Source: Roseiarcus sp963782255 (lineage in GTDB: Bacteria; Pseudomonadota; Alphaproteobacteria; Rhizobiales; Beijerinckiaceae). Taken from it: a stretch of 64,000 nucleotides of DNA. The stretch is taken from positions 496,001-560,000 of the forward strand of contig CAWAIS010000002.1 in the NCBI GenBank assembly GCA_963782255.1, written 5' to 3'. Every line of letters starts with the position of its first letter. Position 1 is the stretch's first letter. The notes beneath the pieces are model-generated. The model searched no databases. It was not told the DNA's origin and saw nothing but the letters and a program-made list of their open reading frames with translations. Shown piece after piece: positions 8,388 to 18,189 of this stretch. The position numbers were made by a program, and so were the translations under genes.

Positions 8388-9140
8388 ATGAGTATCGACA
8401 CATTCATCCGGACCGTGGTTGCGCCGCCCGCGGAATTCGCATGGGCTTGGGCGCTGGAGCGTCCTCCCTCTGAGCATCTGAGAATACACGTTGTTCCCGC
8501 TCTCCCAATCGGAACGAGTGCGGCGCCGAGTGAGAACGAACTCATTCTTTGGTTCGGGGCGCCCGACGCCCGCGGCGGGCCAAATTTTTTCAACTGCCTC
8601 AGCGAGGATGAACAAGCGCGTGCTAGGAGCTTCCGGTTCGAAGCCGATCGCTGGTCCTTCGCTGCCGCCCACGCCGGATTGCGCACCCTCGTAGGACCGA
8701 TGGTGGCATGCGCGCCTCACGCGCTGCGCTTTGCGGCTGACGTCAAGGGAAAGCCCTACCTGGATCACAACGGTCGAAGCGCTGCAGTGCAGTTCAGCAT
8801 AAGCCACACCCGCGGCTGCGTCGCAGTCGCGGTGGCGAAATGCGCCGTAGGCGTCGATGTCGAACGGCGCCGAGCAATGCCTGATTTCATGGCCGTTGCG
8901 AGAACGGCATTTGCGGCAGAGGGGCGCGCCGCCCTGGCCGCCCGCACGGGATCGGCCGCTCGGACGGCGCTGTTCTACCGGTACTGGACCCTCGGCGAAG
9001 CTTTCATAAAAGCGACCGGTGAAGGCATCTCTCAGGAACTGACCAGTTTCGCCTTCACCGCGGAGGGCGAGCCGGCGCTCACCCGCGTGAGCGCAGACTG
9101 GGGCCCGGTTGGGCGCTGGCGTTTTCATTGTGAACCCTGA
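8388..9140 (+). CDS. Sfp-type 4'-phosphopantetheinyl transferase
   Basis: 250 residues, the usual length for Sfp-type PPTases. It moves 4'-phosphopantetheine from CoA onto the Ser of carrier proteins. Diagnostic motifs are KGKPYL, FSISHTRGCVAVAVA, VGVDVE (Mg2+-binding Asp and Glu) and WTLGEAFIKATGEGIS, the WxxxEAxxK block. It is the obvious candidate to activate the three carrier domains of the NRPS/PKS proteins at 36.9-50.8 kb, although about 28 kb separates them. The ATG at 8388 lacks a strong ribosome-binding site; no better in-frame start was seen. The gene stands alone on its strand with 474 bp before the next one. Confidence 0.9.
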   Translation: MSIDTFIRTVVAPPAEFAWAWALERPPSEHLRIHVVPALPIGTSAAPSENELILWFGAPDARGGPNFFNCLSEDEQARARSFRFEADRWSFAAAHAGLRTLVGPMVACAPHALRFAADVKGKPYLDHNGRSAAVQFSISHTRGCVAVAVAKCAVGVDVERRRAMPDFMAVARTAFAAEGRAALAARTGSAARTALFYRYWTLGEAFIKATGEGISQELTSFAFTAEGEPALTRVSADWGPVGRWRFHCEP

Positions 9141-9614
9141 TCGTGGGCGCTGTGTCCGGGGCTCCCAGGCCTCGACCACACCCAATCTACGACGCCGAAA
9201 GAAGCCCAAGGCGGCAGGCGATCGCGGAGAGGTTGGGGGTGCGATTATCGGTCTCGAAGCCAATCGACGGCCGCGCTCAATTCACCCTTTTCAGCTTTTT
9301 TTCAGGGCGCCCTAATCCGCCTGAAACGGCAGATGTTTGGCTGCCTCGAACAGACGTCCACCTTTTCAAGCGTCGCGATCAGCCCTTGACTGAAATGAAC
9401 GGGCAAACATAGGATGATCCGGGGAACCGGGGTCGGGAGGGGATTGCAATTGTTTCAAAATGCAGTCGGTAGGCCGTGCTGACGGTGGTTGAGCGTTTGC
9501 GTAATCAGCATGTCAGGTCAGAGCCCAACAAACTCGCTCTTTCTGTAAAACCGAAAGCAGGCGCGGAAATAGGGCTGTCGACTGGCAAATCTTGGATACC
9601 GCAGGGGTAGACTG
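9141..9614. other. Intergenic region upstream of the flavoprotein gene
   Basis: 474 bases without a supported gene. It contains a possible sigma-70 promoter at 9386-9415 (separate entry) and a T-rich stretch near 9285-9302 that could end PPTase transcription, though no stable stem precedes it. Confidence 0.4.
9386..9415 (+). promoter_or_regulatory. Candidate sigma-70 promoter
   Basis: TTGACT (9386-9391) and TAGGAT (9410-9415) are separated by 18 bases. This is the best -35/-10 pair before the flavoprotein/ATP-grasp/methyltransferase block, but it implies a 5' leader of about 190 bases. Read by eye only. Confidence 0.3.
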
Positions 9615-10850
9615 ATGAATACAACAGTCGACGTGGCGATCATAGGGGCAGGCCCCTATGGCCTCTCGCTTGGCGCTCACCTGAACGCGGCCGGCGTCGA
9701 GAACAGGATTTTCGGCGCCACCATGGAAGCTTGGCGGAACCACATGCCGCCAGGCATGCATCTCAAATCTACTGGAGAATCCTCTAATCTATTCGATCCA
9801 AACTCGAATTTCACGCTCGAGGATTTCAGTCGTGAGAAGCGGCTCGACTATCACCCGTCGCGGCTGCCGGTAAAACTCGAAACCTTCATCGCCTACGGAC
9901 AGGCCTTCCAGGATCAATTCGTTCCTCAGGTTGAGCGAAAGCGGCTGGTTGCGCTGAACGTCTCCGATCGCGGATATGAGCTCGGCTTGGATGGCAGCGA
10001 GGCGGTCACGGCCCGGCGCGTCGTGCTGGCGATCGGCGTCGTGCCCTTCAAACACATGCCCTCCAGTCTCGCCCATTTGCCTGCGACGCTCGCGTCCCAC
10101 AGCAGCGATTACGGGCCGCTCGACCGCCTCGATGGGCGGGATGTCGCCGTTCTCGGAAGCGGATCCTCCGCGCTCGACATTGCGGCGCTTCTCTCCGAGC
10201 GCGGCGCCACGGTCACCATCGTCGCGCGCAGTCCGCGGGTGATATTCTACAGTCCTCCCGGTCCCGAGCCGTCGTTACTGCGGCAGTTCTTATCTCCCCC
10301 CAGCGGCCTCGGCGGGGGATGGCTGTTGCGCATCTGCGCCGACGCGCCGCAACTCGTTCACCTTCTCCCCGATCGGTTGCGTCTTGCGATTTTGAGCAAC
10401 ACGCTCGGTCCCGCCGGGGGCTATTTCATTCGTGATCAAGTCGAGAGAAAGGTGACGCTGAAACTCGGACGCGTCGTTGAACAGGCGGAGGAGCGAGGCG
10501 GCCGGGTCCGGCTGGCGACCGTCGGCGCGGACGGAACGCGTGAGGCGATCGAAAGCGACCATATCGTCGCGGCCACAGGATATCAGGTGGATCTGCGCCG
10601 GCTTGGGTTCCTCGATAGAAGCTTCCTTCAAAAGATCCGCATGATCGAGCGCTCACCGATCCTGAATGCGAATTTCGAGAGTTCGGCGCCCGGTCTGCAC
10701 TTCGTCGGACTGGCTTCGGCGCGAAGTTTCGGTCCGGTCATGCGCTTCGTTGTCGGGGCCGATCGTCCCGCACGGCGCCTTGCCCGACTGCTGCCGAAGT
10801 CTCTGCTACGCGGGTCGATTTCGCTCTCTGCAGCAATCCCCGAAACCTGA
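9615..10850 (+). CDS. FAD-dependent oxidoreductase, monooxygenase-like
   Basis: 411 residues with two dinucleotide-binding folds: GAGPYGLSLGAHL at residues 9-21 for FAD and VLGSGSSALDIAALL near residue 180 for NADPH, plus the late ATGYQVD motif (about 322). This layout is seen in flavin monooxygenases and the lysine/ornithine N-hydroxylase family. It could N- or C-hydroxylate a small substrate, but residues that would define the substrate are not readable. ATG 9615 has an AGGGG element eight bases upstream. The stop at 10850 is followed 10 bp later by the ATP-grasp start, indicating translational coupling and a shared pathway. Confidence 0.7.
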   Translation: MNTTVDVAIIGAGPYGLSLGAHLNAAGVENRIFGATMEAWRNHMPPGMHLKSTGESSNLFDPNSNFTLEDFSREKRLDYHPSRLPVKLETFIAYGQAFQDQFVPQVERKRLVALNVSDRGYELGLDGSEAVTARRVVLAIGVVPFKHMPSSLAHLPATLASHSSDYGPLDRLDGRDVAVLGSGSSALDIAALLSERGATVTIVARSPRVIFYSPPGPEPSLLRQFLSPPSGLGGGWLLRICADAPQLVHLLPDRLRLAILSNTLGPAGGYFIRDQVERKVTLKLGRVVEQAEERGGRVRLATVGADGTREAIESDHIVAATGYQVDLRRLGFLDRSFLQKIRMIERSPILNANFESSAPGLHFVGLASARSFGPVMRFVVGADRPARRLARLLPKSLLRGSISLSAAIPET

Positions 10851-10860
10851 GGGGGAACTG

Positions 10861-12084
10861 GTGTCTGACCCTAACGGGAAGTTCTTGTATGCGAATACAG
10901 GCACTTCTTCAGACCCTGCCGGATCGATCAACCTGCGAAGATCGGAATTGCTGGCAAGCGCCGCTCTCGCCGGCAAACACGAAGCTTTGGCCGCAATTTC
11001 CGAGAGTCGAGACCCAAGTGGGCCAGCTCCTGAGATCTCGGGTCCGCGCCGGGTCCTCCTTGTCGCGACACTGTTCAATTTGCCATATCGGGTGCTGCGC
11101 TGCGCGCAAGCTGCCGGCGCCGAGGTCTATGTCTTTGGCGATCCGGGCGCGCGGTCGCTGCGCTTTTCTCGCTATTGTCGGCGGTTTATCCCGAGCGCCT
11201 GCATCATCCATGGCGGTCGCGACGAGGCCCTCGCGCTCGAGATCAACTGCCTGGCGCGCGAGCTCGGAATCTCCATGATCCTGCCTGGTGACGCGCCATC
11301 AACTCGCGCCCTTATCGCCTGCCGGGACTTGATCGAAGCGCCTTACTTTCCCTTGCCAAGTCTTGAGCAATTCGACTTGCTTAACAACAAGTGGTCGTTC
11401 GCACAGCTGTGCGAGGAACTCGGCATTCGCTATCCCGCGACGCGCCTGCTACCCAATGCGGCGGCTCTCGCGCAGGAAATCGCGATGGGCCGGCTGCAAC
11501 ATCCGCTGGTCGCCAAGCCCTTGAGCCGGAGCGGCAATGGCGGCGTCGTCTTCCTCGACGGGGCCGACAACGAGAGACTGCTAAACATGATAAACTACCA
11601 GCCGGTTCTCGTGCAGAAATTCATCTCGGGACAACACATCGCCGCCAGCATATTCGCGAGGGCTGGCAGGATCGAAGCCTTCGTCGCCAATTCGTATCGC
11701 CGCCGGGTGTATTCCACCTTCCTGAATGATCAAATCCATTCCGATATTGTCAAGATCGTGGCTCGGCTCGATCTCAATGGCGTGTATAACTTCGACATGA
11801 TCTTGGGACCCGACGGGTCCGTACATTATCTTGAGTGTAATCCGCGCTTCTCTTTTAAGATCGATCTTGCCATGATTGCCGGAATAAACTTTGTGAAATG
11901 GGGGCTCCCTGGCGCCAAGCCGGTACAGACGGGCTATCTCGCGAACGGGACGAGGGTAAGATATCCTGAGGCGGTGTTGGCCTCGCTCAACGTCCTGTAC
12001 ACTAAGCAGGACCGTGATATGGCGACCTACATTGTTTTGGACCCATTGCCATATCTCATGGAAAAGCTGAATATGACGGTATGA
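10861..12084 (+). CDS. ATP-grasp domain protein (putative ligase)
   Basis: About 407 residues. The ATP-grasp fold is shown by the lid and nucleotide-binding strand LQHPLVAKPLSRSGNGGVVF, the PVLVQKFISGQHIAAS segment and the Mg2+-binding end YNFDMILGPDGSVHYLECN with PRFS. These enzymes join a carboxylate to an amine or thiol through an acyl phosphate. I chose GTG 10861 because GAGGGGGA precedes it by five bases; the frame is open further upstream but overlaps the flavoprotein gene. It sits between a flavoprotein and a methyltransferase, suggesting a short modification or ligation pathway. The substrate is unknown. Confidence 0.7.
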   Translation: MSDPNGKFLYANTGTSSDPAGSINLRRSELLASAALAGKHEALAAISESRDPSGPAPEISGPRRVLLVATLFNLPYRVLRCAQAAGAEVYVFGDPGARSLRFSRYCRRFIPSACIIHGGRDEALALEINCLARELGISMILPGDAPSTRALIACRDLIEAPYFPLPSLEQFDLLNNKWSFAQLCEELGIRYPATRLLPNAAALAQEIAMGRLQHPLVAKPLSRSGNGGVVFLDGADNERLLNMINYQPVLVQKFISGQHIAASIFARAGRIEAFVANSYRRRVYSTFLNDQIHSDIVKIVARLDLNGVYNFDMILGPDGSVHYLECNPRFSFKIDLAMIAGINFVKWGLPGAKPVQTGYLANGTRVRYPEAVLASLNVLYTKQDRDMATYIVLDPLPYLMEKLNMTV

Positions 12085-12176
12085 ATCGTCACCACAAGCT
12101 TAGGAGCGGCGATCCAAAACGTTAAAAGATTGCGGTCATCTGCGGGAAGGAATTGTCGCCGATATGGAGGCGTCCA

Positions 12177-13016
12177 ATGCTCAATGCCGCCTTGAAGGTT
12201 TTGCGGAATCCCGGAAAGGCCGTCAACGCCGTTACACGCGATCCAATCGAGGCATGGATTAAACTCGGCGAGTACCTGGACTTTCCTCGCGAGCAACGCC
12301 GGCCCGCGTGCAAATATGAGAGCGTAAATGACTGGGAGCAGCGGCTGCACAGCCACCTGAAGACGCCATGGCCATGCGAGGCCTGCTCGGAATTCAACAT
12401 TTTATGGCCCGACGTCACGGAGGCGCTAAAGAGCAAAGGGGTTAGGGTTGGTCCCGAGAGTTTCGGTCCCTGGAACGACGGCGATCCCGCTTTTGTCCGG
12501 GCGATCTGGTGCCTGATCCGTCACGGCCGCCCCGTTAAGGTCATCGAGACCGGCGTGGCCCACGGGGTGACGTCGCGATTTATTCTCGAGGCGCTCGAAA
12601 GAAACGGAAGTGGTCATCTATGGAGCATTGACCTTCCGCCGAATGCGGAATTGGAAAGGGAGGTCGGCGTCGCGGTTGGCGGTCGATGCGCTGATCGCTG
12701 GACCTATATCAAGGGATCAAGCCGGCGGCGTCTTCCGGCTTTGCTCTCAAAGGTTGGCCAGGTCGATCTGTTCATCCACGACAGCCTACACAGCGAGCGC
12801 AACGTCCGTTTCGAGGTCGACCGAGCCTGGAGCGCTTTGAGACCGGGCGGCGCGGTGGTGATCGACGATATCGACGCGAATTGGGGCTTTCAGTCGTTTA
12901 CGCGGCTGTTTCCCAGCTATCCCTCTTTGATTTGCGAGGCCGAACCGCTCGAGCCTGATTTGAGGCGATTCAACAAGAAGGGTCTATTTGGAATCATTCT
13001 GAAGATGGCCAGCTGA
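12177..13016 (+). CDS. Class I SAM-dependent methyltransferase (Methyltransf_24-like)
   Basis: About 279 residues. SAM motif I is VIETGVAHGVTSRFILEAL, followed by the acidic strand LWSIDLPP, then the catalytic-region VDLFIHDSLHSERNVRFEVD and RPGGAVVIDDID. The histidine-rich HDSLHS block is typical of Methyltransf_24 enzymes that act on sugars or small metabolites. ATG 12177 has GGAGG six bases upstream, better than the earlier in-frame TTG at 12153. It is the third gene of the flavoprotein/ATP-grasp block, 92 bp after the ATP-grasp stop. The methyl acceptor cannot be predicted. Confidence 0.75.
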   Translation: MLNAALKVLRNPGKAVNAVTRDPIEAWIKLGEYLDFPREQRRPACKYESVNDWEQRLHSHLKTPWPCEACSEFNILWPDVTEALKSKGVRVGPESFGPWNDGDPAFVRAIWCLIRHGRPVKVIETGVAHGVTSRFILEALERNGSGHLWSIDLPPNAELEREVGVAVGGRCADRWTYIKGSSRRRLPALLSKVGQVDLFIHDSLHSERNVRFEVDRAWSALRPGGAVVIDDIDANWGFQSFTRLFPSYPSLICEAEPLEPDLRRFNKKGLFGIILKMAS

Positions 13017-13120
13017 CTAGCCGAGGCGGCCTCAAGGACGAGGGCGAGGATCATAAAAGGCGAGGAACAGGCGAACCCGCGCCAACCGTGTCGGCGGGTC
13101 AAGTGGATATGGCGTCGCCC

Positions 13121-13363
13121 TCAAACCCCATGCGCAAACACGCGCCAAAGGATAGCCGCCGTCATCACGAGGTTTAAGCCCATCACCCAGGTCAGAAAAG
13201 TCACCTCGCCCTCGATCGTTTCAAACTTTGCGGCGAAGTCGGCGAGCCCACGATCGAAAGCGTCGAATGCGGCGGTGAGCTCCTCGACGGCCTTGTTCGC
13301 CTTATCCTCCGGCGCGCCGGCGGCGGCCAAAGCTTCGCGCAGCGCCATCAATTGTATTGCCAC
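13121..13363 (-). CDS. Small coiled-coil membrane-anchored protein
   Basis: 80 residues. The first 55 are charged and alanine-rich with heptad character (ALREALAAAGAPEDKAN and so on), and the last 25 form one hydrophobic helix (FLTWVMGLNLVMTAAILW). This resembles the short bacterial coiled-coil proteins around DUF1640/CCDC90, often near mobile or toxin-antitoxin genes, but the match is by pattern only. GTG 13363 is preceded by GAGGAGG four bases upstream, which makes translation credible. It lies downstream of rpoD on the same strand, 127 bp away. Function unknown. Confidence 0.55.
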   Translation of the reverse strand: MAIQLMALREALAAAGAPEDKANKAVEELTAAFDAFDRGLADFAAKFETIEGEVTFLTWVMGLNLVMTAAILWRVFAHGV

Positions 13364-13490
13364 GTTGCCTCCTCTCGCCCAGGCAACTTTTATCGTTGCG
13401 CCAGCGGGCCCGCAAGCTGCCTATCTGTGATTCGGGGTTGGAAATCGGCTCTGTCGCGATGAGGCTTTCATTGCCCACGGAAGCAAAGCG

Positions 13491-15530
<2,040 letters not shown>

Positions 15531-15720
15531 CCTGCTCTCCAACATCATGCCCGTAAACCGCCGTCGGGCTCAATTTCGTCATTGGGCCGATGCGGAAGCG
15601 CCGCCAGACCCCACGTCCAGGCTCAACGGGCCAAACGGCCCACGTTGGGGTCGAGGCTGAGGCCGATTCCCATTGCGCTGATCCCCCTAAGCACGCATTA
15701 ACCCTCGGCGCTGCTCCTTA

Positions 15721-17640
15721 TCAGATGGCCGACGAGGTCCTGCCCGAACGTTCGCCAAAGCCATCGATCGCCGCCTCCGCGTGCGCGAGATCGGCCAAAT
15801 GCGCCTTGATGTCCAACAATCGGGCGAAATTTTGCTCGTTTGGCTCGGCGGCCAGCGACCGCTCCGCGAGTTTCAGCTCCCTATTTAACGCTCCGGTCCG
15901 CCGATGCAAGGCTAGGCTTTGCCTCAGGACGTGCTTAGCGTCGGACGCTGCGGTGTCTGCGCGCAGGCACCACCAATTTGGCATTCTCGACGCCAGCAGG
16001 AGGACGCGGTCGCGTTCCTCCGCGCGCCCTGAGGCTCTCAGCGCGTCCGCCAGCGCCTCAGGCGACTGAAGCGCCTCGGGCGGCGCGGCCATCAGCGCGT
16101 CGCGGAAGGCGCCGAGCCGCTTAGCCGCGAACTCCATTTCAGCCAGCTCTTCCCAGTGCGCTTCGAGGAGCTCAGGATGACCCAGCGCAATCGCCAGGAT
16201 CATGATCTCCCGCGCCGGCTCCCGCGCCTTTCGGACGAGCTTGTCCTGAGCGGGCAGCGGGGCTTCGGCGACGCCGATCTTGGGCCCGCGCGGCGGAAAG
16301 CCGCGGCGACCCTCGAAGAAGGCGGCCTTAGACCCTGGTCCCCGCCGCACGGGCGGCGCCCGCTCCTCGCCGAAAAACGCCGCGAGCCGGCGTTTCATGT
16401 CCGCATGATAGTGGCGACGCAGGGTCTCGTCGGCGATTGTGCTGACCGCCTCAGCGAGACGCCGCTCGAGCGCGGCCCGCTGCTCGGGCGTGTCGAACGT
16501 CCGATCCTCGCTCTCGCGCTGAAACAGCATATCCGCGAACGGACGCGCGCCTTTCAGCGCCTCGGCGACCGCAGCGGGCCCGCTCGCGCGGATGAGATCG
16601 TCAGGGTCCTGTCCTTCCGGCAGCAGGGCGAAACGAAGGCTCTTGCCTGCGCCGATGAGCGGAAGCGCCGTCTCGACCGCGCGGAAGGCCGCCTTGCGGC
16701 CAGCGCTGTCGCCGTCGAAACAAAGGATCGGCTCGTTGGCCATCGCCCAGAGAAGCCCGCACTGCTCGGGCGTGAGCGCTGTTCCGAGCGGCGCGACGAC
16801 GTTCGCGAAACCGCCTTCGCTCATCGCGATAACGTCGATATAGCCCTCGACGACAATAATTTCGCCGCGCTCGTGCGCCGGCTGTCGCGCCCGATGATGG
16901 TTGAAAAGCAGGGAGCCTTTGTGGAATAGGGTCGTCTCGGGAGAGTTGAGATATTTCGCCTTCGCGCCCGGCTCCATCGCGCGCCCGCCGAACGCGATCA
17001 CCCTTCCCGACCGGTCGTGAATTGGAAACATTACCCGGTCACGGAAACGATCATAGGGGACCGCAATGTCTTCGCCGTGGATCAGGAGCCCCGCTTCGAT
17101 CATCTGATCGACGCCGACGCCAAGTCCAGCCAGCGCGTCGCGCATCGCGAAACGCTCAGGCGACGAATAGCCCAGCGAGAAGCGCTGCTGAATGGCGGGG
17201 CCGAGGCCGCGGTCGGAGAGGTAGCCGCGCGCCTTCGCGCCGATCGGCTGGTGCAGGTTGGCTTCGAACAGACGCGCCGCCATCGCCGCCACATCGATAA
17301 GGCTCGCGCGCGTCCTCTCCTGATCGACTTCGGCGATGCTCTGGCGCGGCATCGGCACGCCGGCCATCCCGGCCAGCCGTTCGACGGCGTCGGGGAAGCT
17401 CAAGCCTTCGGTCTCGATCAGGAAAGTGAAAATATCGCCATGTTTGCCGGACGAGAAATCGTGAAAAAAGCCCTTCTGGTCATTGACGAAGAACGAGGGC
17501 GTCTTCTCGGCGTTGAACGGCGACAGGCCCGCCCATTCCCGCCCTTGCCTACGAAGCTTGACCCGCTTGCCCGCGATCTCCGAGACCGGCAGCCGGGCTC
17601 TGATCTCGTCTAGAAAGGCGGGCGGAAACCTCATGGACAT
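15721..17640 (-). CDS. dnaG: DNA primase DnaG
   Basis: 639 residues; synthesises RNA primers at the replication fork with DnaB helicase. The N-terminal zinc-binding domain is recognisable (GREWAGLSPFNAEKTPSFFV, then FHDFSSGKHGDIFTFL), but the usual Cys/His ligands (CPFH and HCFGCG in the common form) are replaced by SPFN and HDFSSG. The catalytic TOPRIM part is intact: the IIVVEGYIDVIAM Glu, and CFDGDSAGRKAA with its Asp pair. The C-terminal helicase-interaction domain is present. The start ATG at 17640 and its length are normal. Substituted zinc ligands are, to my knowledge, shared by many Rhizobiales primases. Confidence 0.96.
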   Translation of the reverse strand: MSMRFPPAFLDEIRARLPVSEIAGKRVKLRRQGREWAGLSPFNAEKTPSFFVNDQKGFFHDFSSGKHGDIFTFLIETEGLSFPDAVERLAGMAGVPMPRQSIAEVDQERTRASLIDVAAMAARLFEANLHQPIGAKARGYLSDRGLGPAIQQRFSLGYSSPERFAMRDALAGLGVGVDQMIEAGLLIHGEDIAVPYDRFRDRVMFPIHDRSGRVIAFGGRAMEPGAKAKYLNSPETTLFHKGSLLFNHHRARQPAHERGEIIVVEGYIDVIAMSEGGFANVVAPLGTALTPEQCGLLWAMANEPILCFDGDSAGRKAAFRAVETALPLIGAGKSLRFALLPEGQDPDDLIRASGPAAVAEALKGARPFADMLFQRESEDRTFDTPEQRAALERRLAEAVSTIADETLRRHYHADMKRRLAAFFGEERAPPVRRGPGSKAAFFEGRRGFPPRGPKIGVAEAPLPAQDKLVRKAREPAREIMILAIALGHPELLEAHWEELAEMEFAAKRLGAFRDALMAAPPEALQSPEALADALRASGRAEERDRVLLLASRMPNWWCLRADTAASDAKHVLRQSLALHRRTGALNRELKLAERSLAAEPNEQNFARLLDIKAHLADLAHAEAAIDGFGERSGRTSSAI

Positions 17641-18189
17641 GAGATTGGCCGCAAGCGGCGGTTTGGCAAGCGTCCGGGCCGGTTGTCCCCGCCTTTCGCA
17701 ACCAGGAGGATCAGACGGCGGTTTGGCGTGATGCTTTCTACATTTGTTTCCTAAAAGTCGAAAGGCGTGCTATGATTTCTGCATGACCCGCGAAACGTCT
17801 TCTCCGGACATGAAAGCTCGCGGACAGGCTCCCCACGGCGAAGCGGCGCCGCGCGGGCTTGAAGGACGAGGAGGGACAAGAGAAAACTTTTCCCCGGAAA
17901 TCCCTTGTAACCCATTGAAAAGGCTCGTTTCGGACGAGAGAATCCAAGGAAATCCAAGCTTTTCCAACCCGTTTGGGCAAGGAAATCCAAGACAATCCAA
18001 GAAAACACAAGCAAATCCTAGGGAATCCAAATCCGGCGCCGCGCCCGCCCCCGACGCCGCCTGCGACGCTTGGCTCATCCTAATCGCCCTGAAAATAAAC
18101 TGTAATTTAGATCGGGAAAGCGCAAATGGGTTGAACCTCGGTCCGGTCCATGTTGCCGGAAGGTTCGAAATGGCGCTGGCCGCATCGCC
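17641..18189. other. Intergenic region with a dispersed repeat copy
   Basis: 549 bases between dnaG (its 5' side) and the 3' end of the GGDEF/EAL gene. It should contain the dnaG promoter, and it holds repeat copy B at 17740-17970. After the repeat, 17950-18030 shows several AATCCAAG-type short direct repeats. A long open frame on the plus strand crosses the repeat but has no recognisable domain. Confidence 0.5.
17740..17970 (+). repeat. Dispersed ~230-bp intergenic repeat, copy B
   Basis: Plus-strand counterpart of copy A at 3218-3450 (minus). Conserved blocks run in the same order, with one-base and few-base indels that break any common reading frame in the first half. It is followed by tandem-like AATCCAAG units that extend to about 18030 and are absent from copy A. 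Both copies lie between genes. Confidence 0.75.

Noticed and set aside
10666..10860. Upstream extension of the ATP-grasp gene into the flavoprotein gene
   Set aside because: GTG 10861 has a strong ribosome-binding site; the extension only reads the flavoprotein in another frame.
17950..18030. AATCCAAG short repeats as a possible CRISPR-like array
   Set aside because: Units are too short, irregular and without spacers of constant length; no cas genes in the window.
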